Source: Cloacimonetes bacterium UBA5210 (GTDB lineage Bacteria; Cloacimonadota; Cloacimonadia; Cloacimonadales; Cloacimonadaceae). Taken from it: DNA of 57,098 bases. The notes below the pieces were generated by a model. It was not told the origin of the DNA, ran no database searches, and saw only the letters and a program-made list of their open reading frames with translations. Shown here in pieces: positions 36,106 to 45,300 of this stretch. The stretch lies in contig DHVK01000001.1 of assembly GCA_002412625.1 (NCBI GenBank), positions 1-57,098 on the forward strand, read 5' to 3'. The translations under genes and the position numbers were made by a program. The stretch's first letter is position 1; the number at the start of each line of letters is the position of its first letter.

Positions 36106-36396
36106 ATGACAAAAGCTGATCTCGTAAAGGAAATATCGGAAAACACCGGTATCATCCGCAAAGACGTCGCCGTTGTAGTTGATGCCCTGTTCCAGGGAAT
36201 CAAGGATATACTGGCCCAAGGTCATCACATCGAAATTCGTGGTTTTGGCACTTTCCGTCTCAAAACCCGCAAACCTCGCGTTGGCCGCAACCCCAAGACC
36301 GACGAGAAAGTCCCCGTACCGGAACGCACTGTTCCCACTTTCAAATTCTCCCGCGAATTTAAGGGCAGTGTAGTCGATCTCAAGATCAAGAGTTAG
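36106..36396 (+). CDS. hup: HU family DNA-binding protein
   Basis: A 96-residue histone-like protein that bends DNA. It has the HU/IHF pattern: N-terminal MTKADLVKEISENTG, dimer helices, the GFGTFRLKTRKPRVGRNPKT arm (with the intercalating proline replaced by its family equivalent) and a C-terminal helix. AAGGAG lies 8 bases before ATG. The TAG stop overlaps the AGGAGG site of the next small gene. Bacterioid group HU proteins are similar. Sure as to family; HU versus IHF subunit cannot be settled. Confidence 0.95.
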   Translation: MTKADLVKEISENTGIIRKDVAVVVDALFQGIKDILAQGHHIEIRGFGTFRLKTRKPRVGRNPKTDEKVPVPERTVPTFKFSREFKGSVVDLKIKS

Positions 36397-36405
36397 GAGG
36401 CAACT

Positions 36406-36495
36406 ATGCCTTGCGGTAAGAAGAAAAAACGCCATAAAATCGCCACCCACAAGCGGAAGAAACGCTTGCGCAAGAATCGTCACAAAAAAAAATAA
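36406..36495 (+). CDS. 29-residue basic AURKAIP1/COX24-domain protein (bS22-like)
   Basis: The very short ORF MPCGKKKKRHKIATHKRKKR...KK has AGGAGG 8 bases upstream and sits 9 bp behind hup, with a terminator just after. More than half of the residues are Lys or Arg. The KKKRHKIATHKRKKRLRKNRH pattern is that of AURKAIP1/COX24 (DUF1713) proteins, small ribosome-associated basic peptides in Bacteroidetes/Chlorobi-type bacteria. It is easily missed by gene callers. A small-subunit ribosomal role is inferred from the family; co-transcription with hup fits. Confidence 0.85.
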   Translation: MPCGKKKKRHKIATHKRKKRLRKNRHKKK

Positions 36496-36506
36496 ATAAT
36501 GCTTAA

Positions 36507-36538
36507 GGCCGTTTCGTAAGAGACGGTCTTTTTTTTTT
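36507..36538 (+). terminator. Terminator of the hup-COX24 operon
   Basis: Stem GGCCGTTTC with GAGACGGTC (two G-T pairs), a 4-base GTAA loop and ten consecutive T. Confidence 0.85.
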
Positions 36539-36591
36539 GCCCACTTCCCGAATCGCGCTATCATATAGTTACCGCTTATCTGGAGGACTCA

Positions 36592-36819
36592 ATGAACAAC
36601 AAGCTTCTCAAAATAGTAAACCCCTTGCTCTTTGTAGCGTTTCTGACCAACCAAGTGGCCATGTTGCTGTACAAAGTGCCGGGTCCCCTGCAATACTCCG
36701 AACAGATGACCAATCTCCACACTTGGGCGGGTTTGGGCTTCCTTGTGCTGGCGATAGTCCACATCACCCTGAATTGGCGCTGGATCAAGAGTCAGATCTT
36801 CAAAAACAAGAAATCCTGA
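36592..36819 (+). CDS. Small two-helix membrane protein (DUF4405-like)
   Basis: A 75-residue protein with ATG preceded by GGAGGA. Two membrane helices: ~8-28 (VNPLLFVAFLTNQVAMLLYK) and ~42-62 (HTWAGLGFLVLAIVHITLNW). A histidine opens the second helix and another ends it, and the NWRW-K tail is positive. This matches DUF4405-type small haem-b/cytochrome b561-like proteins. Two His on one helix could bind haem, but with only two helices it would need a partner. It is followed by hisC 11 bp later and is probably co-transcribed. Confidence 0.7.
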   Translation: MNNKLLKIVNPLLFVAFLTNQVAMLLYKVPGPLQYSEQMTNLHTWAGLGFLVLAIVHITLNWRWIKSQIFKNKKS

Positions 36820-36830
36820 AGAGGGCGGCT

Positions 36831-37892
36831 ATGTATCTTTTTAGAACAGATCTCGAAGCTAAAAGCGCGCCTCAAGTGAATGTACCCCAAGCACCGCGCA
36901 TGATGTGCCTCAATGAAAGCTGTTTGGATCCTTTTCCGCAGATCAGCAATAGCTTTTTGCGGATCATGCAAAAGACGCGACTAAACAGGTATATGGCGGA
37001 TGTATCCGCGGAACTGCAGCACGAGCTTGCGCGCTATGGCGGAGTTCGTGAGGATATGCTACTCTTTGGCAATGGCGCGGATGACATGATCTATCACATC
37101 ATGGCCGCGGTGAGGGAGAACCGGGATTCCTTTGCGGTCTCGCTTGATCCTTCATATTTCGACTACAAGACCTTTGCCTCAGCCTTGAATCTCAAGCTGC
37201 AGCAAGTGCCCCTGGATGATGCTTTTAGCTTTGATCCCGAGCAGTATTTGCACACAGCCCGGCACCCGGATTGTAAACTGGCAATCCTGTGCAATCCGAA
37301 CAACCCGACCGGGAACCTGCTCCGTAAAGAAGATATGGATTACATTATCCAGCATCTGCCGGATAAACCCGTCCTGGTGGACGAGACCTACTTCGAGTTT
37401 TCGGGGCAGTCCTTTGTTCATGAACTTGATAAGTACCCCAATCTGATTCTTGTCCGCAGTTTCTCCAAGGCTTTTTCGGCAGCGGGACTTAGGTTTGGCT
37501 ATGCGCTGGCAGTTGCGGACACCATCGCTCAGCTACGCAAAGTGCAGACGACTTTTCACACCAGCATCCTAGTCCAGGCTTTTGCCCTGGCGATCCTGCA
37601 GAACAGCGATGTCTTTGCCGATCAGGTGAAGCAAGTGCTGAAGCTGCGGACTGAGCTATCTCTCTGGCTGAAGAGCAGACCCGGTTTCACCGTTCACGAT
37701 TCTGCCACCAACTTCCTCACTTTCAAAGCCGGTGAGCGGAGCGCGGAGCTATTTCTCTTTCTCCAGAAACGTGGTATCGCTCTGCGGGACGTGGGGGCAC
37801 ATCCCCTATTGAAGGGCTTCCTGCGCGTCACAATTAGTTGCGCTGATGATGTTCAGGCTTTTATGGAAGCTGTTCAGTCCTTTGAACGCTAG
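36831..37892 (+). CDS. hisC: Histidinol-phosphate aminotransferase-like PLP enzyme
   Basis: A 353-residue class I/II aminotransferase. ATG at 36831 is preceded by GAGGG and gives a normal-length product; the open frame extends upstream but overlaps the small membrane gene and is not protein-like there. Motifs: LFGNGADDMI (PLP phosphate site), CNPNNPTG, LVDETYFEF, and PLP-binding Lys in VRSFSKAFSAAGLRFGY. This is the HisC layout; in organisms lacking other aminotransferases the same fold also handles phenylalanine or tyrosine, and it could be CobD-like. No other his gene is next to it. Confidence 0.88.
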   Translation: MYLFRTDLEAKSAPQVNVPQAPRMMCLNESCLDPFPQISNSFLRIMQKTRLNRYMADVSAELQHELARYGGVREDMLLFGNGADDMIYHIMAAVRENRDSFAVSLDPSYFDYKTFASALNLKLQQVPLDDAFSFDPEQYLHTARHPDCKLAILCNPNNPTGNLLRKEDMDYIIQHLPDKPVLVDETYFEFSGQSFVHELDKYPNLILVRSFSKAFSAAGLRFGYALAVADTIAQLRKVQTTFHTSILVQAFALAILQNSDVFADQVKQVLKLRTELSLWLKSRPGFTVHDSATNFLTFKAGERSAELFLFLQKRGIALRDVGAHPLLKGFLRVTISCADDVQAFMEAVQSFER

Positions 37893-37908
37893 CGCCTACC
37901 TGCATCGG

Positions 37909-38337
37909 TCAATGCCCCCGATAATCCAGCACAAGATCATAGATATCATTGTAATATATATGTAGCGCAATCTCGCTGCTAAGATAAATCACATAACCCG
38001 ATTCCAGATCCACATCCAAGCCGGGATCGTTATGAAAATCGCAGACTCCATACACAAACCAATCTTCCCATTCCCAGTCGTCTTCTGTATAAATCGTGTA
38101 TAGCCAATGGATCAGATTATCGTCTTCATCTGCGTTAAGAATTATCTCCGCCTGATAACCGTACATATCTCCGTAAAACACGTTTGCATTGGTTGTGCTT
38201 GGCACACTACCCCAGGCAGTCAGGCTGTCCCGGGCCGCGCTGATGGGCATCCCCAAAGCTAATCCGCTGATATCCGTTTGAGCCAGAAGCAGCGCACTGA
38301 ACAGTAATAAAACAGTTATAAATACTGTTTTCTTCAT
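37909..38337 (-). CDS. Secreted hypothetical protein (142 aa)
   Basis: A 142-residue protein with signal peptide (MKKTVFITVLLLFSALLLAQ) and AGGAGAC before the ATG. The mature part is acidic and rich in Asp, Glu, Trp and Tyr (EDDWEWEDWFVYG) and begins GLALGMPISAARDSLTAWG, a pattern seen in small periplasmic domains with a short helix followed by strands. I do not recognise a family. It is convergent with hisC with only 16 bp between stops. Confidence 0.7.
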   Translation of the reverse strand: MKKTVFITVLLLFSALLLAQTDISGLALGMPISAARDSLTAWGSVPSTTNANVFYGDMYGYQAEIILNADEDDNLIHWLYTIYTEDDWEWEDWFVYGVCDFHNDPGLDVDLESGYVIYLSSEIALHIYYNDIYDLVLDYRGH

Positions 38338-38853
38338 TATTGTCTCCTATTTGTTAGTTGAATTGTCGAAAGTCTAATCAACTCCATGGACATTGCAAAC
38401 AGTATCTGATGAAAACGCCGGATTTCTCACTTTGAGCTTGACACATAAGCCCCGGCTCCAAAAGTGCACTCTATAATAGATTAAATGTCATATAAGGAGA
38501 GATTGTGAAGTATCAACGTTTTTATCGCATTCACAGTGTGCAGGAAGCCCTGTACCAGGTTCTGGCGAAGCTGAACCCCATCCTTATTGACGATGTGGAG
38601 GTGTTAGTTAAATTGTCTGCATTTAACGCAACATTGACACCTCAAACTACCTCATAAAGCCCCATCAGCGCAAGCGCCTTTCCGCAATCATCTATCTTTG
38701 AACTCCGGATATCCGTGCAGCTTCTTTGCATAGGTGTTCTGAAAGGTCTGCATCCCTATCAAATCTAAGCGCAAGCTCACTCCGATCGCAGCGGCGCACC
38801 GCAAAACAGCAAGACATGAATAATATTCAAGCAATCAGCATGAGGTAAATGCA
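38338..38853. other. Intergenic region upstream of speD with a short decayed frame and a hairpin
   Basis: After TTGACA (~38437) and TATAAT (38473), AAGGAGA precedes a GTG at 38506. The GTG frame stops soon, but another frame at ~38523-38597 reads protein-like (YRIHSVQEALYQVLAKL, NPILIDDVE) before an imperfect inverted repeat (GAGGTGT at 38598 with ACACCTC ending 38643). It could be a frameshifted gene remnant or a leader. No riboswitch recognised. Confidence 0.4.
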
Positions 38854-39246
38854 ATGCAAGCACTTGGCAGACAAATTCTCGTAGAATTCTACGATTGTGA
38901 TAAAGACATTCTCACCGACGAAAAATACATAGCAAACGCGATGGTGGAAGCCTGCGTGGTGGGCAAAGCCACCGTTGTGGCTCACACCTTCCATTCTTTC
39001 AGCCCCTTTGGCGTTAGCGGAGTGGTGGTGATCGCGGAATCCCACGTGGCCATCCACACCTGGCCGGAATACGGTTATGCGGCAGTTGATATCTTCACCT
39101 GTGGTGAGACCATCGAACCCTGGGTACTCTTCAACCACCTGAAAGCAGCCTTCAAATCCCAAAAAGCCAGCAATATGGAAATCAAACGCGGGCTGTTTGA
39201 GACCGAACCCGGCACCAAGCTGCTGCATAAACCCGAAGGAGCATAA
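38854..39246 (+). CDS. speD: S-adenosylmethionine decarboxylase proenzyme
   Basis: A 130-residue prokaryotic-type AdoMetDC that makes decarboxylated AdoMet for spermidine synthesis. It is self-cleaving: the cleavage site is AESHVAIHTWPEYGYA, where the Ser after Glu becomes the pyruvoyl group, followed by the DIFTCG motif. The length fits the class 1b short form (Thermotoga type). GAGGTAA lies 8 bases upstream. Its TAA is followed immediately by the speE ATG, so the two are one transcript. Confidence 0.95.
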   Translation: MQALGRQILVEFYDCDKDILTDEKYIANAMVEACVVGKATVVAHTFHSFSPFGVSGVVVIAESHVAIHTWPEYGYAAVDIFTCGETIEPWVLFNHLKAAFKSQKASNMEIKRGLFETEPGTKLLHKPEGA

Positions 39247-40089
39247 ATGCAGAACTGGCACATCGACTATCACACCCCCACCCGCGGCTTGGGCTTTGCC
39301 GTGTCCGAGCATCTGTATCGAGAAACCAGCCCCTACCAAAGCATAGATATCGTCCGTAGCCCAGATCTGGGCGAGGTGATGCTGCTGGATGATGTGCTGA
39401 TGGTGAGTTCGGTGGATGAATATGTTTATCACGAGATGCTGTCTCAGCCTTCATTATTCTGCCATCCACATCCGGAGCGGGTCTTGATTATCGGTGGCGG
39501 AGATTGCGGAACGCTGACCAGAGTGCTGTTGCACAAACAGGTGAAGCAGGTGATCCAGGTGGAGATCGACGAGATGGTGACGCGGGTTGCAAAACAGTAT
39601 TTCCCGCAGCTTACCGCCTGTCTCAGTGATCCCCGGGCGGAGCTTATATTTGCCGATGGCATTGAATACCTGAGGAACAATCACAACAGTTTTGATCTGA
39701 TCTTGATCGATAGCACCGACCCCGTTGGTCCCGCTGCCGGGCTTTTCAGAAAGGAGTTTTTTGCGGATTGCCACAGAGCCTTGAAGGACGACGGCATGCT
39801 TTGCATCCAGTCCGAAAGCCCCTGGATACCGGATTTGCTGGATCTGATTACTGAAGTGAACTGCGATCTCAGAGCTTTATTTGGCAATGTCTTCCCTTAT
39901 CTGGCAGCGATCCAAACCTACCAGGCCGGGCTGTGGATGTTTCAGCTTGCGTCCAAGCGCTATTCTCCTCTGGAACAAAGCGTTCTTATGAAGATTGATG
40001 CCGATGCCATGAACTTCCGCTATTATAACGCGGAAATCCATCGGGCTGCCTTTGCCCTGCCCCAGTTTATCAAGGAGCGGCTGAGCTAA
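39247..40089 (+). CDS. speE: Spermidine synthase (aminopropyltransferase)
   Basis: A 280-residue enzyme joining putrescine and decarboxylated AdoMet. Motifs: VMLLDDVLMVSSVDEYVYHEM, LIIGGGDCGTLTRVLLH, VEIDEMVTRV and LILIDSTDPVGPAAGLF (active-site Asp), and YQAGLWMFQLASK near the end. Length is standard. It follows speD with no gap, so the window carries the last two steps of spermidine synthesis; putrescine synthesis is not here. It is convergent with the flavin oxidoreductase gene. Confidence 0.95.
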   Translation: MQNWHIDYHTPTRGLGFAVSEHLYRETSPYQSIDIVRSPDLGEVMLLDDVLMVSSVDEYVYHEMLSQPSLFCHPHPERVLIIGGGDCGTLTRVLLHKQVKQVIQVEIDEMVTRVAKQYFPQLTACLSDPRAELIFADGIEYLRNNHNSFDLILIDSTDPVGPAAGLFRKEFFADCHRALKDDGMLCIQSESPWIPDLLDLITEVNCDLRALFGNVFPYLAAIQTYQAGLWMFQLASKRYSPLEQSVLMKIDADAMNFRYYNAEIHRAAFALPQFIKERLS

Positions 40090-40132
40090 AAGCTCTGACC
40101 CCGGCTATTACCTGGAAATCAAAGCCCTGGCA

Positions 40133-41266
40133 TCATTGCGGGGCTAATTCCACCTTTGCGGAGTTGAGCAGTCTGTTGCAGCTGTCGTTATATTCCTGGA
40201 TCAGTTCCTTGAAGAGCTCTTTCACAGTGCTGATCTGCTTCACCAGATAGGCGTTTGCCCCGGCGAAAGCAAAACCATCGTTCAAAGCTCCGTTTCTGGC
40301 ATTGATCAGAGCAAGTGCGATGCAATAGGGCGAGACCTTGTAGTCGCAGGTTTTCAGGCATTTCCAGGGACAGACAAAAGGCTTTTTGATGCCTTGGGCG
40401 ACATCATCCAAAAACTCGTTGCGGATAGCTCTTCCGGGTAAACCCACCGGGCTTTTGATGATCACGATATCCTGCTCTTCGCAATCCACATAGAGCTGTT
40501 TGAAGGCGGGATCCGCGTCGCATTCTTCAGTCGCGACAAAGCGGGTTCCCATCTGCACACCATTAGCGCCAAGCTCCATGATCCGATGAATCTGCGCTCC
40601 CGTATAGATTCCGCCACCGGCGATGACGGGGATAGTTTTGGAATACTTTTGTTCGATTTCCTCTACCGCCTGCTTTACTTGCGGCAGCAGCTCTTCCAGG
40701 CTGAACTTATCGTCAAAAATCTGCTCTTGTTTGAAGCCCAGGTGACCCCCGGCATTGGGACCTTCCAACACTACCAGATCGGGTACCCGGTTGAAGTGCT
40801 CTGCCCAATGACTCAGAATCAGCTTTGCCGCTCGGCCGGAGCTGACAATTATGCCGATCTTGGTCTTTGTGTTTTGCAGATACTCCAGAGTCATCGTTGA
40901 AGGCAGCTTCAGCGGGAGCCCGGCTCCCAAAAACACGATGTCTGCTCCTTCTTCAAAAGCGGCGTTGATCTGGTCATCAAAATCAGTAAGGGCGACCATG
41001 ATGTTTACGCCGATGATACCCTTGGTCTTGGCTCGGGCGGCGCGGATTTCTTGTTTCAAAGCCAAGGCATTTGCGGCTTTATAATCATTTCCCGGCTGCG
41101 GATGCAGGATACCCAATCCTACGGAGGAGATTACTCCGATGCCGCCTTCATTGGCGACCGCCGCGGCCAGTTTGCTCAGCGATATTCCTACTCCCATACC
41201 GCCTTGGATAATGGGGATCTTGGCGATTAACTCGCCTATCTTCAATTGTGGCATTTTGTTAAGCAT
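40133..41266 (-). CDS. NAD(P)H-dependent flavin oxidoreductase (nitronate monooxygenase / FabK-like family)
   Basis: A 377-residue FMN-binding TIM-barrel protein. It begins with PIIQGGMGVGISLSKLAAAV, then GVNIMVAL, LEGPNAGGHLG, PVIAGGGIYTG and GANGVQMGTRFVATEECDAD, all of the NMO family. A Cys-rich insert near ~310-325 (PFVCPWKCLKTCDYKVSPYC) is typical of an anaerobe branch and may bind a metal. The family includes nitronate monooxygenase and enoyl-ACP reductase FabK; neither can be chosen here. ATG is preceded by GAGGAAC; a decayed frame upstream overlaps the start. Confidence 0.85.
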   Translation of the reverse strand: MLNKMPQLKIGELIAKIPIIQGGMGVGISLSKLAAAVANEGGIGVISSVGLGILHPQPGNDYKAANALALKQEIRAARAKTKGIIGVNIMVALTDFDDQINAAFEEGADIVFLGAGLPLKLPSTMTLEYLQNTKTKIGIIVSSGRAAKLILSHWAEHFNRVPDLVVLEGPNAGGHLGFKQEQIFDDKFSLEELLPQVKQAVEEIEQKYSKTIPVIAGGGIYTGAQIHRIMELGANGVQMGTRFVATEECDADPAFKQLYVDCEEQDIVIIKSPVGLPGRAIRNEFLDDVAQGIKKPFVCPWKCLKTCDYKVSPYCIALALINARNGALNDGFAFAGANAYLVKQISTVKELFKELIQEYNDSCNRLLNSAKVELAPQ

Positions 41267-41465
41267 TTTGTTCCTCGATTTTTAGCAGCTCGAAATCCGC
41301 TGTGCGGAGCCCGAACCGGTTTTGCACGAGCAAGAGATTTTCCAATAATCGAGATTGCCAAGCCTTTCTGTCGATATCGTTGGTAGAGCTTCGGTAAAGG
41401 GGACTATTCAGAATTTCTGATTGTTCATAGTTACCATGATTGCGAAGCTGCCCATTTTCGTCAAT
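41259..41465 (-). pseudogene. Gene remnant upstream of and overlapping the flavin oxidoreductase start
   Basis: A (-) frame from about 41465 to TAA 41259-41261 is protein-like (ILNSPLYRSSTNDIDRKAWQ; LLENLLLVQNRFGLRTADF; ELLKIEEQNA) and overlaps the next gene's ATG as in a coupled operon. It has no start codon: a TGA is three codons upstream. Another frame beyond it ends AEYI, so a frameshift is likely. The gene it came from is not recognised. Confidence 0.35.
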
Positions 41466-41640
41466 ATATATTCAGCACTTCGGGTTTTTTCTACGCGGCA
41501 GATCGCAGGATAAAGCGCTGAATTGGCAGACCGGGTATCGCTCGTTCGCATTATTGAGCGCTCATAGCATCTGCTTTTTCGGAGCTTCGCAGCCATCTCA
41601 TCTCATTGCCTACGTGGTTTCTGCGCTTGGGATTAAGCGG

Positions 41641-41705
41641 ATATTAAGCTGAGATAAAGCTGTTATCATCCCATGAGCACAGCATAATATCAGCTTAATA
41701 TTGCT
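41641..41705 (-). repeat. AAGCTG-rich interspersed repeat, copy 4
   Basis: On the (-) strand ATTAAGCTGATATTATGC, TGTGCTCATGGG, ATAACAGCTTTATCTCAGCTT. The ends form a 15-bp near-perfect inverted repeat (ATATTAAGCTGAGAT). It abuts the MITE-like element within 4 bp. Confidence 0.65.
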
Positions 41706-41708
41706 TTT

Positions 41709-41903
41709 AACCCGGTTTATGCAATTGGAGTTCATTTGACCTTGTGTATCTTAAATAATTAACAATATTTTCTACGGTCAAATGGACTTCAATATCAAGG
41801 GTAGAAGCCATGCATTGCCTGAAGTCGAAACCACCTTTTAAGTTCTTTCGAAAGAGAAAGATACGATAGGTGGCTTCAACTCCAGTGCATGATTTGGGTT
41901 TAA
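41709..41903 (+). repeat. MITE-like element, copy 2 (best ends)
   Basis: About 195 bp. Left end AACCCGGTTTATGCAATTGG and right end, read in complement, AACCCAAATCATGCACTGG form a ~25-bp imperfect terminal inverted repeat with the shared core TGGAGTT. The inner hairpin TCATTTGACC / GGTCAAATGGA and the ACCACC / GGTGG pair match copy 1. No ORF. Confidence 0.8.
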
Positions 41904-41978
41904 CCCAGCTTGGATCAACAATCGGGCAGTAAATGCCTTGGACTCCAGCCCCCGGACAACCACGCCCGGAGCTCCCGA

Positions 41979-42018
41979 AGAGCTCCCGAATGCGGCTCAG
42001 GAACTGCTCGGGAGCTCT
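41979..42018. repeat. 11-bp inverted repeat AGAGCTCCCGA
   Basis: AGAGCTCCCGA (41979-41989) and its exact complement (42008-42018) around an 18-base loop. GAGCTCCCGA also occurs directly before, so the block is partly duplicated. No T-run follows, so it is not an obvious terminator. Confidence 0.5.
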
Positions 42019-42309
42019 AAGTGAGCTTATCAGGAAGGGAAAAATCACCCGAACAATGGTCTGTCTCCACCGCAAGGGGCTCAGTGCGAGCTTCATTGCT
42101 GAGAAAACCTGGATGCGAGCGGCCTTTCCGCGGTGAAGACCAAGGGAAACAGAGGATTTCTGTCGGTAATTCTAAACAGACAACCAATCTGGCAAAGAAT
42201 CTGCTTGACAGTGTGCAAATGGTGCTAACTATTGTACCGCGCTGGGCTTAGAAACAGTGGATATTGAAAGGAAAGCAGTGTTTACCGCACAGACAAGAGG
42301 AGAAGGATT

Positions 42310-45300
42310 ATGCCAAAGGTCAATGGGGCTCTGATTCCCGGTTTTATCTCGAAACAGTATCGCGAAGCAAAGGTTTTTCCTGATTCGCAGAGCATGAAAG
42401 GCGCATTGCTGTTTATTGATGTCTGCAAGTTTACCAATCTGACGCAGCAGGTTTCCCAGGGCGGTCACTATGGTGTGGAGATCATCACGCAGATCTTGAA
42501 CAGCTATTTTGGGGCAGTGAACGCGGCAATCAATGAACAAGGCGGAGAAATCGTGAAGTTTGCCGGAGACGCGATCCTGGCCTATTTTCCCGGGGACCGC
42601 ACGGAAAGCAATCTCTGTCTGAATTACGCGGTTAAAAGTATCGAAAGCAAGTTATCACGGCTCAACAGAAAGTTTGGCAGAAAGTTTGGCATCGAGCTTG
42701 CCTTTCATGGTATGAGCGCGTGGGGTGGCTTCAAATCCTTGATTATCGGAGAGCAGGGCCGGCATCTGGATTTCATCCTCAGCGGAACGGCTCTGCGCAA
42801 ACTGTTTGCCAAAGAGATTCCCGCCGGGGAAAACACAATCCTGCATCATGGCAGGGTTCCGCAAAGCCCAAACTGTGTGGAAAAAGCAAACGGCAGAAAA
42901 GCGAGGTTCAGCAAAGCAGCGGAAAACGCCTTCTTGCCTCCTTCAATCCGGGATACCGCGCGCTACAGAACCTTCACCGCGGAACTGCGCAATGTGGCGA
43001 TCCTCTTTATCCACATCGATATCGGGAAGTTTGGCAAGTCCACTTTCAGCCAAGATCTGAATAGTGCTTATGTCCATATCCAGCAGTGTGTTTACCGCTA
43101 CGAAGGTTTGGTAAATAAGATCGATTTTAACGAAAAAGGGCTGGTGGTGCTCTGCAGTTTCGGGCTTCCGGTGGCACATCTGAATGATATCGAACGAGCA
43201 GTGTTCGCGGCCCGGGCAATCGTGGGGTATTCCCGCAAAGGCTTGTTTCGGATCGGCATCACATACTCAAACATCTTTTGTGGAATATTGGGTGCGCCTA
43301 AGCGTTATGAATATGGAGTGATCGGAAACGGAGTAAATGCCGCGGCACGGCTGATGATGGAGGCAATGCCGGATCAGATCTTGGTGGAAGAGCTCTTTGT
43401 GAGCAAGACCAGATTGCGCTTTGAGCTGAAATACCTTAAAGAAGTAGCGGTCAAGGGCTTTCCCGAGCCGGTACGGATCTACTCCATCGAGCAGGAACTG
43501 GCGGTGAATCAGCACTCTTTGGCTCAAATCTATGGTGCTCGCAGCCAGGTCGCGCAGAAGATTGAACTGCGGGAGGTTCTTGAGCTGATGTCCGGGCCGG
43601 ATGAAGCGGCAACAGTGTTTTTGGGGGGAGAACCCGGAACCGGGAAGACCTTCTTCATCTGGCGGCTGATCTCGAGGATGCAGGGTAAAAAGATCGCGTT
43701 TCTGGCCTTGGACGAGTTTAACAAAGCAGAGCAACTCTTTGTGCTGAAACAGCTTTGGGAACAACAGACCCAGAGTGACCTTAGTGATGCCGAGGCCACA
43801 GAATTGGACGCGTATTGTAGTCTGGAAGGCTTTAGCGGGGAAGTGCTGCTGCGCTATTTCCGGGAGACTAAGGACGAGGTGAAGAGCGACGGGGATCGTC
43901 TATTGATGCAGGACGCGATGTTCAATTCGGCTCTCTTGCTGCTTAGCACTTTGTGCAAAGAGCTGGACTTGCTGATTGTGGACAATCTGCATTGGGCAGA
44001 TCACCTCAGCGTGCGGCTGCTGGCGGAATTCCATAATTGCGAGACGCACCCTCACATCCTGCTGAGTTCGCGACACAATATTCATGCTGATGAGTTTGGG
44101 CTGGCGCAGAAGATTGTGCTAACCAACCTTGTGGTGGCCGAAGCCCGTTTGCTGCTTGCTTATGAACTGTCCAATCTCGCCGAGGAGGCGTTCCAACACA
44201 TTTATCGGGTCAGTGGGGGAAATCCCCTGTTGATGGTGGAGCTGTGCACTCAGGTGAAAGAGCATCTACCGGATGGGAACAGGCTAATCACGCTTGCGGA
44301 TCTGGTGGCGCTGGAACGCGTCGGCTTCTTGCCGCATACTATCGAAAATATCTATATTAACCGCCTGAACCTGTTGCCGGAGGAAACTCAGGATTTGCTG
44401 AAGCTGGCGGCCATCATCGGCAAGGCCTTCAGCCTGGACGAACTGAAAGTGCTTTCCCGAGAAAGCATTCAGGCAGAAGTCTTGAAGCTGCTCGGCAGTC
44501 TGGATGATCAACGCGTGATCAACATAGCGAATATCACTCCGGAAATCATCTACATCTTCAGCAACAACCTGATGCGGGAAGCTATCTACAACACGATTCT
44601 GCTCTCGGAGAAGCGGGGGCTTCACAAAAAGATTGCGGAACACTATGAGCAGATTGAAAGCGGGCAACGGGGGGTGGAGCTGATCGCGAACCACTACATA
44701 CTTGCGGATCATGCCGATAAAGCATTTGATTATAGCGTGATGGCGGCGGAAAAGAACTTCGCCGCGGGTAGTTTTGAGGAGAGCAGCTACTATTATCAAC
44801 AAGCTTTGAAGCACTGTGCCGAGCCCTTCAAACGTGCTCCGCTGAAGCTCGCGCTGGTGGATTCCTTATTTTTCCACAGTGAGATTGAGCGGGCGAAGAA
44901 GCTCCTGGAGGAAATCGCGCACTCCGCGCTGCCGGGTTCACTGCAGAATAAATACATTTATCTGCAGAGTAAAGCCAGATACCTGGTTTCCGCATGGGGG
45001 GATCTGTGTGAATATCTGGAATCCAAACGGGGCCTGATGCAGAGGGACGAGTACTATCGGCTGGCAATGCTGTTTCTGGCAGACGCGTTGCGCAGCATGA
45101 ACCGGAGTGCCGAACTGCAGAAACTCTTGACTGAGCTGGAAATGGACAACCAGCAAGATATCTACTTTATGTGCAAACTGGAGAGCATCAGGGGTCAATT
45201 GGCGATTGACACCAGCCGCTATCCCCAGGCCCAACGGCACTTCCGCAAAGCTTTGAAGCTGGCGGGTATGATTAAGGACAACATGTCCATCCGCATCGCC

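Larger units (their letters stand above)
41466..42309. other. Repeat-bearing intergenic region upstream of the cyclase gene
   Basis: No intact gene. Contents in order: AAGCTG-rich repeat copy 4 (41641-41705), MITE-like copy 2 (41709-41903), an 11-bp inverted repeat AGAGCTCCCGA (41979-42018) and, near 42205, a TTGACA that may be the -35 of the cyclase gene. Confidence 0.6.
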
